Source: Bog-473 sp963730395
GTDB taxonomy: Bacteria > Actinomycetota > Acidimicrobiia > Acidimicrobiales > RAAP-2
Length of the DNA: 64,000 nt
NCBI GenBank assembly: GCA_963730395.1
Contig: CAVSSK010000011.1
Coordinates: forward strand, 124,001 to 188,000
Direction: 5' to 3'
Shown here: in pieces, positions 1 through 9,070 of the stretch
Layout: each line of letters begins with the position of its first letter
Numbering within the stretch: position 1 is the first letter of the stretch
Notes under the pieces: model-generated
Database searches by the model: none
Told to the model about the DNA's origin: nothing
What the model saw: only the letters and a program-made list of their open reading frames with translations
Program-made: the position numbers and the translations under genes

Positions 1-2
1 AC

Positions 3-677
3 CGCGAGATCGTCTTCGGCTTACGGGCGGACCCCTACGTGGCCGTGCGCCGCCCCGAGCACCACGGCCAGGCCCCGCACTCCACACCCTGGTCGTGGAG
101 CGACGCCGTCTCGTCGTGGAGTTGGGACGGGTCGGAGGGCGCCCCGGTGACGGTCGAGGTGTATGCGGACGCCGACGAGGTCGAGCTCGTGCTGAACGGG
201 CAGTCTCTGGGCCGGCGGCCGGCGGGCCCCGGTCACCGCTTCACGGCCGAATTCGAGACCGTGTTCGAGCCCGGCCTCCTCGAGGCCGTCGCCCTGCGTG
301 CGGGCGAGGAGGTCGGCCGAGTGGGGGTCCGCTCCGCGTCGGGCCCGGTGCTGCTGGAGGCCACCGTCGATCGTCCCGTGATCGGCGCCCACCCCGGTGA
401 CCTGGCCTTCGTCGACCTCACACTGGTGGACGGCGCCGGGTCGCTCCACAGCTCTGCCGACCGGATGATCCACGTGGAGGTCGATGGCCCCGGTGGGCTG
501 CAGGCGCTCGGGAGCGCGAACCCCGCCGGTACCGAGGGCTTCACGAGCGCTTCGTGTACCACCTTCGACGGGCGTGCCCTCGCCGTGATCCGTCCGACGG
601 GGGAGGGGAGGATCACCGTGACCGCCACGGCCGACGGGTGCGAACCTCAGCGCCTGGAGATCGATGCCACGGCCTGA
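3..677 (+). CDS. GH2 beta-galactosidase, C-terminal part (5' end outside window)
   Basis: The frame is open from the left edge and ends at a TGA at 677, giving the last 224 residues of a larger protein. The first part (IVFGLRADPYVAV, TPWSWSDAVSSW) and the beta-sandwich VEVYADADEVELVLNGQSLG match the DUF4982-type domain of family 2 glycoside hydrolases. The tail (VEVDGPGGLQALGSANP, then GRALAVIRPTGEGRITV) matches the GH2 C-terminal domain 5 pattern. The catalytic barrel is not in the window, so substrate is inferred from family and from the galT and galK-like genes just downstream on the same strand, which would use released galactose. Beta-galactosidase is most likely; another GH2 specificity cannot be excluded. 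Confidence 0.8.
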   Translation, partial: REIVFGLRADPYVAVRRPEHHGQAPHSTPWSWSDAVSSWSWDGSEGAPVTVEVYADADEVELVLNGQSLGRRPAGPGHRFTAEFETVFEPGLLEAVALRAGEEVGRVGVRSASGPVLLEATVDRPVIGAHPGDLAFVDLTLVDGAGSLHSSADRMIHVEVDGPGGLQALGSANPAGTEGFTSASCTTFDGRALAVIRPTGEGRITVTATADGCEPQRLEIDATA

Positions 678-758
678 CCGGCGTCGCCATCGCGGTGATC
701 GTGGCGAGAGGAGGCCCCGTCTACGGGTGCCGGACGCGTGGCCGGGAGCTCCGCGCGG

Positions 759-1742
759 ATGACCTGGGAGCTCAGATGGCACCCGTTCCGGGGCCAATGG
801 GTCCTCTTCACCTCGCACCGGGACGCCCGTCCGTGGATCGGCGAGATCGTCCCCCCCGAAGAGCCTCCCGTGCCCGAGGACAACGCACTGGCGCCGGGCG
901 GGAGACGCATCGCCGGGACCAATCCCGAGTACCGGGGCGTGTTCGTCTTCACCAACGACCTCCCCGTGTTCTCGCCCGAGGCACCGGAGCCGATGCTCGG
1001 CGACGACCTGTACCGGACCCGTCGTGCGGGGGGCACGGCGGAGGTGATCTGCTACCACCACGATGCCGGCCGGTCCATGGCCGACCTCACGGACGACGAG
1101 ATGTCCGCCATCGTCACCACGTGGCGCGACCGGACGCATGCGCTCCAATCGGAGGAGGGCGTCGCACACGTGCTCATCTTCGAGAACCGCGGTGCAACCG
1201 TGGGCACCTCCAATCCGCACCCGCATTGCCAGGTCTATGCCGGATCGCTGGTCTACGCCACCATGGCTCGCGAGGCGGAGGTCGCGCGTGAGCACCACCG
1301 CCGAACGGGCCGACCCTTGCTCGGAGACGTGATCGAACGGGAGTTGGCGGGACCGCGTGTCATCAGCGAGGGCGAGCACTTCTTTGCCTGTGTCCCGTGG
1401 TTCGCCCAGTACGCGTACGAAGTGCACGTGCTGCCCCGCATGCCGGCGACCTCTCTCGTGGACCTCGACGACCACTGCTGCGGATCGCTGGCGCTCGTCC
1501 TCCGTGACGTCGTGCGGCGCTACGACGCCCTGTGGGGGTTCCGCATGCCCTACGTCCTCGCGGTGCATCAGGCACCGGTCGGCGATCATCCTCACTACCC
1601 GTTCCACATCGAGCTGCACCCGCCCCTTCGGGCTCCCGGCCTGCTGAAGTACCTGGCGGGTCCCGAGGTCGGCGGCGGGTCGATGACCAACGAGTCGGAT
1701 CCGGACGAGAAGGCGGCGGAGCTCCGTGCCACCCTCGGCTGA
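759..1742 (+). CDS. galT: Galactose-1-phosphate uridylyltransferase
   Basis: A 327-residue protein of the GalT branch of the HIT superfamily, transferring UMP between UDP-glucose and galactose 1-phosphate (Leloir pathway, cytoplasm). The N-terminus ELRWHPFRGQWVLF is typical. The active-site His-Pro-His is at residues 154-156 (SNPHPHCQ) and the second domain carries HYPFHIELHPPLR. The Cys pair that binds structural zinc in E. coli GalT is absent (NALAPGGRR at that place), as in many homologues. I chose ATG 759 because homologues start just before ELRWHP; an upstream in-frame GTG at 738 is possible. Its 3' end overlaps the next gene, so the two are translationally coupled. Confidence 0.92.
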   Translation: MTWELRWHPFRGQWVLFTSHRDARPWIGEIVPPEEPPVPEDNALAPGGRRIAGTNPEYRGVFVFTNDLPVFSPEAPEPMLGDDLYRTRRAGGTAEVICYHHDAGRSMADLTDDEMSAIVTTWRDRTHALQSEEGVAHVLIFENRGATVGTSNPHPHCQVYAGSLVYATMAREAEVAREHHRRTGRPLLGDVIERELAGPRVISEGEHFFACVPWFAQYAYEVHVLPRMPATSLVDLDDHCCGSLALVLRDVVRRYDALWGFRMPYVLAVHQAPVGDHPHYPFHIELHPPLRAPGLLKYLAGPEVGGGSMTNESDPDEKAAELRATLG

Positions 1743-2649
1743 CGAGGCGCGGCGCCTGCTCTGCCGGCTCGGTGAGCACGTCCGCGCCCTCGTCACCGGC
1801 TCCCGTGGCATGGAGATGTCGGTGGTGGCGGGGGAGACCGTGGCCGACACCATCTACGCCATCGACCGCGTGGCGGACGACGCGTTGCTGGTCTGGTTCG
1901 AGGAGCACTGGCCCGACGTCCGGGTGGTGTCCGAAGGGCTCGACGAGCCGGTCGTCGTCGGCCGGAAGGCGGAGTGGACCGTGATCGTGGACACCATCGA
2001 CGGAACGCGCGGGCTGATGTACGACAAGCGCGCCGCGTGGTGCCTCGCGGCGGCGGCCCCGCCGGACGGCTCGCTCGGCGACGTCGTGGCCGCTGCCATG
2101 ACCGAGCTGCCGACGGTGAAGCAGGGCGCGGCGGATCAACTCAGCGCGGTCCGCGGTCGCGGGCTCGTGACAGAGCGTGTCTCTCTGCGCAGTGGCAGGA
2201 GGGAACGGCTCGCGGTGCGTCCGTCATCTGCGGTTGACCTGGAGCACAGCTTCAGCGGCCTGGCGAAATTCTTCCTGCCCGGGAAGCCGGTCTTGGCCTC
2301 GCTGGAGGCCGAGCTGTTCCGCCGGCTCGGCTACCGCCACGTCTTCGACGACCAATACCTCGCAACCGGTGGCCAGCTGCACGAGCTCATCACGGGCCGG
2401 GACCGCTTCGTCGCCGACCTGCGACCCCTGGTGACCGACGACGGCCTGGCCTGCCACCCCTACGACGTGTGCACATCGATGTTGCTGACCGAGGCCGGTG
2501 GCGTCGTGAGCGACCCGTGGGGTCGACCGTTGGAAGCCCCGCTCGACAACGCCTCTCCGGTGGCGTGGGTCGGGTATGCGAACGAGGCGTTGGCGACGCG
2601 TATCGGTCCCGTCCTCGCGGAATTGGTCGATGGTCTCCAGGACCGGTAG
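1726..2649 (+). CDS. Inositol-monophosphatase-family sugar phosphatase
   Basis: A 307-residue protein that starts with GTG inside the end of galT. It has the Mg2+/Li+-sensitive phosphatase motifs in order: an acidic metal ligand in VVSEGLDEP, the signature VDTIDGTRG near residue 88, and the distal motif HPYDVCTSMLLTEAGGVV. These phosphatases dephosphorylate inositol phosphate, fructose-1,6-bisphosphate, PAPS or sugar 1-phosphates. Mammalian inositol monophosphatase is known to accept galactose 1-phosphate, so a position between galT and a galactokinase-like gene suggests, as inference only, a phosphatase acting on Gal-1-P or a related sugar phosphate. The next start (2630) lies inside its 3' end, so all three genes appear coupled. 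Confidence 0.8.
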   Translation: MPPSADEARRLLCRLGEHVRALVTGSRGMEMSVVAGETVADTIYAIDRVADDALLVWFEEHWPDVRVVSEGLDEPVVVGRKAEWTVIVDTIDGTRGLMYDKRAAWCLAAAAPPDGSLGDVVAAAMTELPTVKQGAADQLSAVRGRGLVTERVSLRSGRRERLAVRPSSAVDLEHSFSGLAKFFLPGKPVLASLEAELFRRLGYRHVFDDQYLATGGQLHELITGRDRFVADLRPLVTDDGLACHPYDVCTSMLLTEAGGVVSDPWGRPLEAPLDNASPVAWVGYANEALATRIGPVLAELVDGLQDR

Positions 2650-3739
2650 CGCGCCGGGCCGGCTCGACCTCCTGGGTGGCGTCGCCGACTACTCGGGGGC
2701 GCTCGTGCTCGAGATGCCGACTCGCCAGTCGACCGAGGTGGTGGCCGAGCCCGACCCTGATCTCGTGGTCGGGCCGGCCGTCCTCTCCGTTCCCGAGACG
2801 GCGCGCCTGGCCGGCCTCGACTACGCCGAGGTTCGCCGTGCCCTCGCCGGCCTGCCACGCTGGACCCACTACCTCCTCGGCGTCGTCGTGGTCCTGGTCC
2901 GCCACGGGGTGATCACGTCCCCGCAGGCGCGGCTTCGCGTCTCTTCGGACCTCCCGCAGTCCGTGGGTGTGGCGTCGAGCGCAGCGCTGGAGGTGGCGAC
3001 GGCGCGTGCACTGGGTGCGGGTGCCCTCGACCCGCTCCGCCTCGCTGCGTTGTGCCAGGAGGCGGAGAACTACGTCGTGGGTGCCCCGTGCGGCGTCATG
3101 GACCAGGTGGCGGTCGCCGCGGGGGAGCGCGGCAGCCTGCTCCCGATCCTGTGCCGGCCGGTGGTGACGTGCCCGGCGGTGCCGGTGCCGGCCGATCTGG
3201 AGGTCGTCGGGTGGCCGACCGGTGCGGCACACGACGTCAGCGGCGCACCGTACGGGCGAGCGCGGGCGGCAGCCTTCATGGGAAAGAGGATCGTGGAGGA
3301 GTCCGAGGGACGGTCGTGGCCCTGGGTCAGCGCATTGCCACCCTCCGCGGTGGCGCACCTCCCCGAATTCGTCGACGGGGCCGATTTCCTCCGACGGTGG
3401 GGCGAGATCGGTGACCCGCTCACCGTGGTCGAGCCCGAGGAGGCGTACCCGGTGCGCGCCGCCGCCTCGTTCGGCGTCGAGGAGCACGCCCGGAGCGAGG
3501 CCGGCCTGGCTGCTCTCCGCGAGGGACGTTTCGGGCATCTGGGACAGCTGCTGCGCGCCAGCCATGCCGGCTACGACGCGATCGGCCTGGGTCACCCGGC
3601 GGCCACGGCGACCGTCGAGGCGGCATTGGCCACGCCCGGCGTCTACGGAGCGCGCTCGAGCGGCGGCGGATGCGGCGGCACCGTGGTCGTCCTCTGTGAG
3701 CACGGTGCGTTGGACCACGTCGAAGGCCTCATCCGGTGA
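2630..3739 (+). CDS. GHMP-family kinase, galactokinase-like
   Basis: A 369-residue cytoplasmic sugar kinase. The N-terminal GRLDLLGGVADYSG corresponds to the galactokinase signature (GRxNLIGEHxDY), the ATP-binding GHMP motif is DLPQSVGVASSAALEV, and the C-terminal motif is SGGGCGGTVVVL. The signature departs from classic GalK (Leu-Gly-Gly-Val in place of Ile-Gly-Glu-His), so galactokinase or the related L-arabinokinase are both possible; position after galT favours galactose phosphorylation. Start ATG 2630 places the signature at the usual distance from the N-terminus and overlaps the preceding gene by 20 bases. It converges with the lacI gene and overlaps its 3' end by 11 bases. Confidence 0.78.
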   Translation: MVSRTGSAPGRLDLLGGVADYSGALVLEMPTRQSTEVVAEPDPDLVVGPAVLSVPETARLAGLDYAEVRRALAGLPRWTHYLLGVVVVLVRHGVITSPQARLRVSSDLPQSVGVASSAALEVATARALGAGALDPLRLAALCQEAENYVVGAPCGVMDQVAVAAGERGSLLPILCRPVVTCPAVPVPADLEVVGWPTGAAHDVSGAPYGRARAAAFMGKRIVEESEGRSWPWVSALPPSAVAHLPEFVDGADFLRRWGEIGDPLTVVEPEEAYPVRAAASFGVEEHARSEAGLAALREGRFGHLGQLLRASHAGYDAIGLGHPAATATVEAALATPGVYGARSSGGGCGGTVVVLCEHGALDHVEGLIR

Positions 3740-4790
3740 GGGCCCTTCGAGACGCCGTCGGGCGCGGGCCTCGTCCCGGCCGCGCCGATTCGGCAGGTGG
3801 CGCAGCGCTCTCGCGCACGACCAGCGCGGCGGGGACGACGATGTGGCGATCGTCGGCTTGGCCCTCCACCAGGGTCAGAAGGAGCTCCACGCAGCGTCGC
3901 CCGACCTCGCCGAAGTCCTGGCGGACCGTCGTCAGCGCGGGGACGAAGAAGCCCGATTCGGGTGTGTCGTCGAAGCCCACCACGCTCACGTCCTCGGGTA
4001 CCTTCCGGCCCGCATCGTGGAGGGCGCGGATCACGCCCAGTGCGGTCTGGTCGTTGGCCGCGAAGACGGCGGTGACCTTCGGGTCGGTGGCCAGCCGAGC
4101 CCCGGCGGCGTAGCCCCCACTCGCGCTCCAGTCACCCACCAGCACGGTCCCTCGCGTGGCGCCGTGGGACCGCAGGGCTTCGGTCCAGCCCCGCATCCTC
4201 GATGTGGCGTCGATCCAGCTCCGCGGACCCCGCACATGGTGGACCGTCCGGTGGCCGAGTTGCAGCAGGTGCCGCGTTGCGATGCGGGCTCCCTCGAGCT
4301 GGTCGATCGTCACCGTCGCCGCACTGATGCGGGGATCGCCGCCCACGACGACCAGGGGTACCTGGTCCTCGAGGGTGGCCACCGCATCGACCACCGCGCG
4401 CACGGGGGCGACGACGATGACCCCTTCGACATGCGACGCCCGCAGGTGTTCGAGGGTGGATGCCATGTCCTTCCCGCTGCGGCTCAGGGTGACGAAACTC
4501 AGAAGATGTCCGGTTGCCCGTGCCGCCGCCTCTATCCCGAAGAGCATGTGCGACGGACCGAATTGCTCGGTCTCCACGGCGATGACCCCCAGCGTCCTCG
4601 ATCGCCCGCCCGCCAGAACTCGAGCGGCGGTGTTGGCGTGGTAGCCCAGGGCAACGACGGCGTCCTCGACCCGCCGCCGCGTCGGATCGGCGACGCCGGG
4701 GAACCCGCTGAGCACCCGGGACACGGTCATGACCGACACGCCAGCCCGAGCCGCGACGTCGGCCATCAAGGGACGAGGAGGTGAACCCAT
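3729..4790 (-). CDS. LacI-family transcriptional regulator of the xylose operon
   Basis: A 353-residue DNA-binding repressor. The helix-turn-helix is LMADVAARAGVSVMTVSRVL, with the hinge region ending in ANTAARVLAGGRSRTLGV, followed by a periplasmic-binding-protein-like sugar domain (VFAANDQTALGVIRAL, VPEDVSVVGFDDTPES). ATG 4790 begins one base after the stop of the GH43 gene, making this the last gene of the xylA-xylB-GH43-lacI operon. A LacI-type palindrome at 8929-8942 upstream of xylA is the probable operator, giving autoregulation. A xylose- or xylobiose-type inducer is inferred from context. Confidence 0.9.
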   Translation of the reverse strand: MGSPPRPLMADVAARAGVSVMTVSRVLSGFPGVADPTRRRVEDAVVALGYHANTAARVLAGGRSRTLGVIAVETEQFGPSHMLFGIEAAARATGHLLSFVTLSRSGKDMASTLEHLRASHVEGVIVVAPVRAVVDAVATLEDQVPLVVVGGDPRISAATVTIDQLEGARIATRHLLQLGHRTVHHVRGPRSWIDATSRMRGWTEALRSHGATRGTVLVGDWSASGGYAAGARLATDPKVTAVFAANDQTALGVIRALHDAGRKVPEDVSVVGFDDTPESGFFVPALTTVRQDFGEVGRRCVELLLTLVEGQADDRHIVVPAALVVRESAAPPAESARPGRGPRPTASRRALTG

Positions 4791-4791
4791 G

Positions 4792-6270
4792 TCACGCCTC
4801 CTCGTAGTCGAACCAGTCGAAGGCCGCGTCTCCGCCGACCACGTACATCCCGATGGTACGGCCGAGAAAGCCGCCTGTGACCTCCGAGGACAGGTAGCGC
4901 CCGTCGAGGCGGGCCAGAGCATGGAACGCGCCGTCGGCGTCCTCGAAGCCGAGGGCCACGGTGTCCGGTCCGTGCCCGTCGGGCTCCGTGGCGATCGTCA
5001 GGATCACCGGGCCGGGCGGGCACGACGAGCTGCCGACGACCGCGTGGAGCGGCCCGACACGCGCCCGAACGATGATCTGTCCTCGGTGTACTGCAACGTC
5101 GTAGTGCGCGGTCTCATCCATCATGAGCGCGAGCCCGGCTTCGTTCGCGCCGCCGACGTCGACGAGCGCCCGCACCCGGCAGCAACGGTGCTGCTGGCGG
5201 CGTCCGACGTACACGGGTTCTGGCGAGTCGAGTGTCGCCTCGCCGCCCTTGAGCACCAGCCAACCGGGGCGGGACCGGAGTGAGGAGACCGCGCTCGGGT
5301 GCCGGCGCACCCCGACCCAGGTCGGGCCGAGCTCGAAACCGTCGAAGTCGTCGCGCTCGAAGGTGGCCATCGGCGCCGCCGCTCCGGGCGGCCCGCCGCC
5401 CATCTCCAATTGCACGTCGCGGGGAACCGGCCAGCCGTCGACCCAGTCCACCGGCGTCAGGAACGTCTCGCGGCCGAGCACGTGGAAGCCGGGCCCGATG
5501 CCATGAGGGCGCACTCCCAGGAGGACCATCCACCAGGACCCGTCCGTCGCCTCCACCATGTCTGCGTGGCCCGTGTTCTGGATCGGCTGGTCGGTGCTCC
5601 GGTGACTCAGGATCGGGTTCGACGGTGCGCCCTCCCACGGGCCGACGGGCGAGGGAGCCCGCGCGATGGAGACCGCATGCCCCTGATGAGTGCCACCCTC
5701 GGCGATCATGAGATACCACGTGCCGTCACGCTCGAAGAGGTGCGGCGATTCTGGATATTGCAGTCCTGTCCCGGACCACGTGAGGTCGGGGCCGGCGAGC
5801 ACCTGTCCGGTTGTCGTGTCGATCCGACAGCGGGCGATCCCGCCCAGGCCGGAGAAGTGGGCCCAGCAATTCCCCTCGTCGTCCCAGGCGATGTCGGGGT
5901 CGATGCCCGCCACGGGCAAGGGGACAGGATCGGACCAGGGGCCGGCCGGGTCTTCGGCCGTGACGAGGAAGTTCCGCGCTCCGTTGGTGCCGACGTTGGT
6001 CGTCACGACCCAGAACCGGCCGTCGTGGTGCCGGATCGTGGGGGCGTAGATCCCCAATGACGACCAGTCCACCGTGGCCGTGAGGTCCAGCTGGGACGGG
6101 CGGACGAGCACATTGCCGATCTGGAGCCAGTCCACGAGGTTCCTCGACCGGAAGACGGGCACTCCCGGGACGTAGGTGAACGAGGAATGCACCAGGATGT
6201 ACTCGTCACCGACGCGGCACACGCTCGGGTCGGGATGGAAGCCCGCGATGACGGGGTTCTGGTACGTCAT
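4792..6270 (-). CDS. GH43 beta-xylosidase / alpha-arabinofuranosidase
   Basis: A 492-residue glycoside hydrolase family 43 enzyme with the two-part layout of beta-xylosidases: a five-bladed propeller (about 1-300) and a C-terminal beta-sandwich (about 310-490). The start NPVIAGFHPDPSVCRVGDEY contains the catalytic-base Asp of the HPDPS motif; the pKa-modulating Asp lies in DPDIAWDDEG, and the general acid Glu is probably that of QYPESPHLFERDG. No signal peptide is visible, so it should act on xylo-oligosaccharides imported into the cell. Its ATG overlaps the xylB stop as ATGA (6267-6270), and lacI follows one base after its stop. Confidence 0.9.
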   Translation of the reverse strand: MTYQNPVIAGFHPDPSVCRVGDEYILVHSSFTYVPGVPVFRSRNLVDWLQIGNVLVRPSQLDLTATVDWSSLGIYAPTIRHHDGRFWVVTTNVGTNGARNFLVTAEDPAGPWSDPVPLPVAGIDPDIAWDDEGNCWAHFSGLGGIARCRIDTTTGQVLAGPDLTWSGTGLQYPESPHLFERDGTWYLMIAEGGTHQGHAVSIARAPSPVGPWEGAPSNPILSHRSTDQPIQNTGHADMVEATDGSWWMVLLGVRPHGIGPGFHVLGRETFLTPVDWVDGWPVPRDVQLEMGGGPPGAAAPMATFERDDFDGFELGPTWVGVRRHPSAVSSLRSRPGWLVLKGGEATLDSPEPVYVGRRQQHRCCRVRALVDVGGANEAGLALMMDETAHYDVAVHRGQIIVRARVGPLHAVVGSSSCPPGPVILTIATEPDGHGPDTVALGFEDADGAFHALARLDGRYLSSEVTGGFLGRTIGMYVVGGDAAFDWFDYEEA

Positions 6271-7694
6271 GTCGCGCCGGCGCTTGCGCCCGCGGCCTCG
6301 GCGTATGCGGCGAGAATTCCGTCGCGGTCGACGGCGTCGTCAGGCTCGACGACGTCGCCCCGGCCCAGCCCCCAGGTGTCGCTGACCTGTGCGAAAGCAC
6401 ACCCGAGGTGCACGGCGGTCGCCTGGACCGCCGCGCCGGCGGCGACGAGCTCCTCTTCGGACGGCACCAGGACGGCGCGGCCGGTCAGGTCGGCGACGAC
6501 ACGCCGGTAGGCGGAACTCCGTGCGGCACCCCCGATGAGGAACACCCGCCCGTCTGTCGCCGGACCGAGTGCCTCGGCCGCCTGGAGCAGGTTGCACACG
6601 ACTCCCTCCACACCGGCGCGGGCGAGCTGGGCCGGGGTGACGTCCGAGCGCAGGCCTGCGAGCGTGCCGGTCGCCCCGGGTCGGTTCGGTGTCCGCTCCC
6701 CGTCGAAGTGCGGCACGAGCACCAGGCCGGAGGCGCCGGCGGGCGCCTCCAAGGCCAGCTCGTCGAAGCGCTGGTGGTCCACGCCGAGCAACCGCGCCAC
6801 GGCGTCGGTCACCTTGGTCGCGTTCATGGTGCAGACCAGCGGCAGGTAGCGACCGGTCGCGTCGGCGAAGCCGGCCACGGTGCCACTCGGGTCGGCGCTG
6901 GGGTGATCGCTCACGGTGAACGCGGTCCCGCTCGTCCCGAGGCTCAGCGCGAGGTCGCCCGGCCGGAGCCCCAGGCCGAGCGCCGCCGCCATGTTGTCCC
7001 CGGTGCCGGGGCCCACCTGCGCTCCGGTCGGCGCCCAGTCCCCGGCGGGCTCGTTCGGCGGCAGCACCTCGGGGAGAGCCCCCTCCCAATCGACCTCGCC
7101 GTCGATCAGCTCGGTCAGCAGGTCGTAGCGGTAGCGCGCCTCGGCGGGGGACCAGTAGCCGGTCCCCGATGCGTCGCCCCTGTCGGTGACGCGTCGCCCG
7201 GTGAGCCGGAACGTGAGCCAGTCGTGCGGCAGCATCACGGCCGCGATCCGGCGCAGCACGTCGGGCTCGCAGCGGCGCAACCAGCGCAGCTTCGTGATGG
7301 TGAAGCTGGGCACGGGCACGCTGCCGCAGGCCGCGGCCCAGGCGGCAGGTCCTCCGGCCAGCGCGGCCAGCAGGTCATCGGTGTCTCGCGCCGACTGCGT
7401 GTCGTTCCAGAGCTTGGCCGGCCGCAGGACCTGATCCCGGTCGCCCAGGACGACGAGACCGTGCTGCTGGGCGGCGACGGCGAGCGCCTCGGGCCGGTGG
7501 GTCCCGGGCACGCCGGCCGCGGCACAGGCCACCGTGAAGGCCGCCTCCCAGTCACGAGGCTGCTGTTCGCTGCAGGGCGGCGTGGTCGGGGCGTGCGGGG
7601 CCCTTCCCGATGCCACGACGGCACCGCTCTCGGCGTCGCGCACTTGCACCTTGCACGCGGAGGTGGACGAGTCCACCCCGAGCACCAGCGGCAC
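6267..7694 (-). CDS. xylB: Xylulokinase (FGGY kinase)
   Basis: A 475-residue FGGY-family carbohydrate kinase that phosphorylates D-xylulose. Seen: the N-terminal phosphate loop GVDSSTSACKVQVRD, the KLWNDTQSARD region, a hinge LSLGTSGTAFTVSDHPSADP, and the C-terminal ATP site FLIGGAARSSAYRRVVADL. The start is GTG 7694, which overlaps the xylA stop in the sequence TAGTG, so translation is coupled. Together with xylA it forms the isomerase route from xylose to xylulose 5-phosphate. Confidence 0.93.
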   Translation of the reverse strand: MPLVLGVDSSTSACKVQVRDAESGAVVASGRAPHAPTTPPCSEQQPRDWEAAFTVACAAAGVPGTHRPEALAVAAQQHGLVVLGDRDQVLRPAKLWNDTQSARDTDDLLAALAGGPAAWAAACGSVPVPSFTITKLRWLRRCEPDVLRRIAAVMLPHDWLTFRLTGRRVTDRGDASGTGYWSPAEARYRYDLLTELIDGEVDWEGALPEVLPPNEPAGDWAPTGAQVGPGTGDNMAAALGLGLRPGDLALSLGTSGTAFTVSDHPSADPSGTVAGFADATGRYLPLVCTMNATKVTDAVARLLGVDHQRFDELALEAPAGASGLVLVPHFDGERTPNRPGATGTLAGLRSDVTPAQLARAGVEGVVCNLLQAAEALGPATDGRVFLIGGAARSSAYRRVVADLTGRAVLVPSEEELVAAGAAVQATAVHLGCAFAQVSDTWGLGRGDVVEPDDAVDRDGILAAYAEAAGASAGAT

Positions 7695-8848
7695 TAGCGG
7701 GCTCCGAGGAGCAGTTCCGTGACGAGTTGGTCCAGGCGCTCGTTCCCGTAGCCCTGCGAGGCCAGCGCATCCTCGTCGTAGTCGGACGAAAGGATTCCTG
7801 CGAGGCCGCCAGCTCCTGCGGTCGGCTCACCGAGCTCCGCCGCCTTGGTGACGCGCAGAGCGTCCTGGATCTCGTTGTCCTCGTGGAAGCGCCGTGCCTT
7901 GTCGGCCAGGATCAGATAGGTCCGCATACAGCCACGCGCGAAGTCCCAGACACCGTCGCTGTCCTCGGTCCGGTAGGGATGAGCGTCGAAGTGGCGCATC
8001 CCGTCCCAGCGCGCGTCCTCGAGCAGCTTCACCACGTAGAAGGCGTCGCGGATGCCCTCCGAGCCGAACCTGAAGTCCTGGTCGAACTTGCCGATCCGTT
8101 GCGCGTTCAGGTCGATGTGGAACAGCTTGCCGTGCCACAGCGTCTGCGCGACCGCCTGGGAGAACGAGAGCCCGCTCATGGTCTCGTGGGCGAACTCGGG
8201 GTTGAGCCCGACCATGTCGGGGTGCTCGAGGGACCCGATGAAGGCGAGCGCATGGCCGACGGTGGGGAGGAGGATGTCGCCGCGCGGCTCGTTGGGCTTC
8301 GGCTCGAGGGCGATGCGGAGGTGCAGGCCGCGGCCGGCGATGTGCTCGCACACGAGGTCGATGGCCTCCTTGTAGCGGTCGAGCGCCAATCGCACGTCCT
8401 TGGCGGCTTCGGTTTCCATGCCCTCGCGGCCACCCCACAGGACGAAGACCTCTGCCCCGAGCTCCGCGCCCAGCTCGGTGGCCTCGCACGCCTTCTTCAC
8501 GGCAAAGCGACGTATCCGGGGGTCGTTGGCGGTGAACGCGCCCTCCTTGAAGATCGGACGCCAGAACAGGTTGGTCGTCACCATCGGGACATGCATCCCG
8601 GTGGCGTCGAGCGCCTGCCGGAAGCGCTTGACGATGTCCTGTCGGTCCTTGGCCGGCGAGCCGGCGGGTACGAGGTCGTTGTCGTGGAAGCTCACGCCGT
8701 AGGCGCCGAGGTCCGACAGCCGGTGCACGGCGTCGACGGGGTCGAGGGGAGGCCGGACGACCTCCCCGAACGGGTCCCGACCGGGGTTCCCGACGGTCCA
8801 GAGTCCGAAGGTGAAGTGGTGCTCAGGTCGGGGGGTGAATTCGGTCAT
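7694..8848 (-). CDS. xylA: Xylose isomerase, actinobacterial short type
   Basis: A 384-residue TIM-barrel metalloenzyme converting D-xylose to D-xylulose. Length and start (RPEHHFTFGLWTVGNPGRDP) match the roughly 390-residue class I enzymes of Streptomyces and relatives. The catalytic His55-Asp58 pair is in FHDND, the metal-binding Glu in ALEPKPNEPRGD, and further metal ligands in HIDLNAQ. It is the first gene of the operon. The ATG at 8848 is preceded by AGGAGGACC, a good ribosome binding site, and by an 80-base leader downstream of the operator at 8929-8942. Confidence 0.96.
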   Translation of the reverse strand: MTEFTPRPEHHFTFGLWTVGNPGRDPFGEVVRPPLDPVDAVHRLSDLGAYGVSFHDNDLVPAGSPAKDRQDIVKRFRQALDATGMHVPMVTTNLFWRPIFKEGAFTANDPRIRRFAVKKACEATELGAELGAEVFVLWGGREGMETEAAKDVRLALDRYKEAIDLVCEHIAGRGLHLRIALEPKPNEPRGDILLPTVGHALAFIGSLEHPDMVGLNPEFAHETMSGLSFSQAVAQTLWHGKLFHIDLNAQRIGKFDQDFRFGSEGIRDAFYVVKLLEDARWDGMRHFDAHPYRTEDSDGVWDFARGCMRTYLILADKARRFHEDNEIQDALRVTKAAELGEPTAGAGGLAGILSSDYDEDALASQGYGNERLDQLVTELLLGAR

Positions 8849-8928
8849 GGTCCTCCTGTCGCGGCCACCGGGGGCGGTGCGTCCGCCCCGACGGCGCCCG
8901 CTGGCTCGTCGTCCGAGGCAATGCTCGA

Positions 8929-8942
8929 TGATAGCGTTATCA
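8929..8942. promoter_or_regulatory. LacI-type operator upstream of xylA
   Basis: The 14-base sequence TGATAGCGTTATCA is palindromic except for one base pair and has the central CG expected for LacI-family operators. It lies 80 bases upstream of xylA and about 130 bases before the divergent dehydrogenase gene, so one bound repressor could serve both. The lacI gene at the end of the xyl operon is the natural candidate regulator. Confidence 0.6.
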
Positions 8943-9070
8943 GGGAGCGGCAGCAGGGGCCGGCGGAGGGAAGGTCAGGTTGATCCGAGGGTGGTCGTGA
9001 GGTCCGGGCGCTGCGACGAGGACCGCGCTCGTTGCCGTCCGTCGAGCGCCGTGTCCGGGAGGACGCCGGC

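Noticed and set aside
21..1853. A 610-codon open frame on the minus strand opposite galT and the GH2 end, and similar long antisense frames (3222-4784, 18706-20277, 20396-21856, 35234-36883)
   Set aside because: They are shadows of GC-rich genes on the other strand; their translations are Arg/Gly/Pro-rich with no family resemblance, while the opposite strand encodes clear enzymes.
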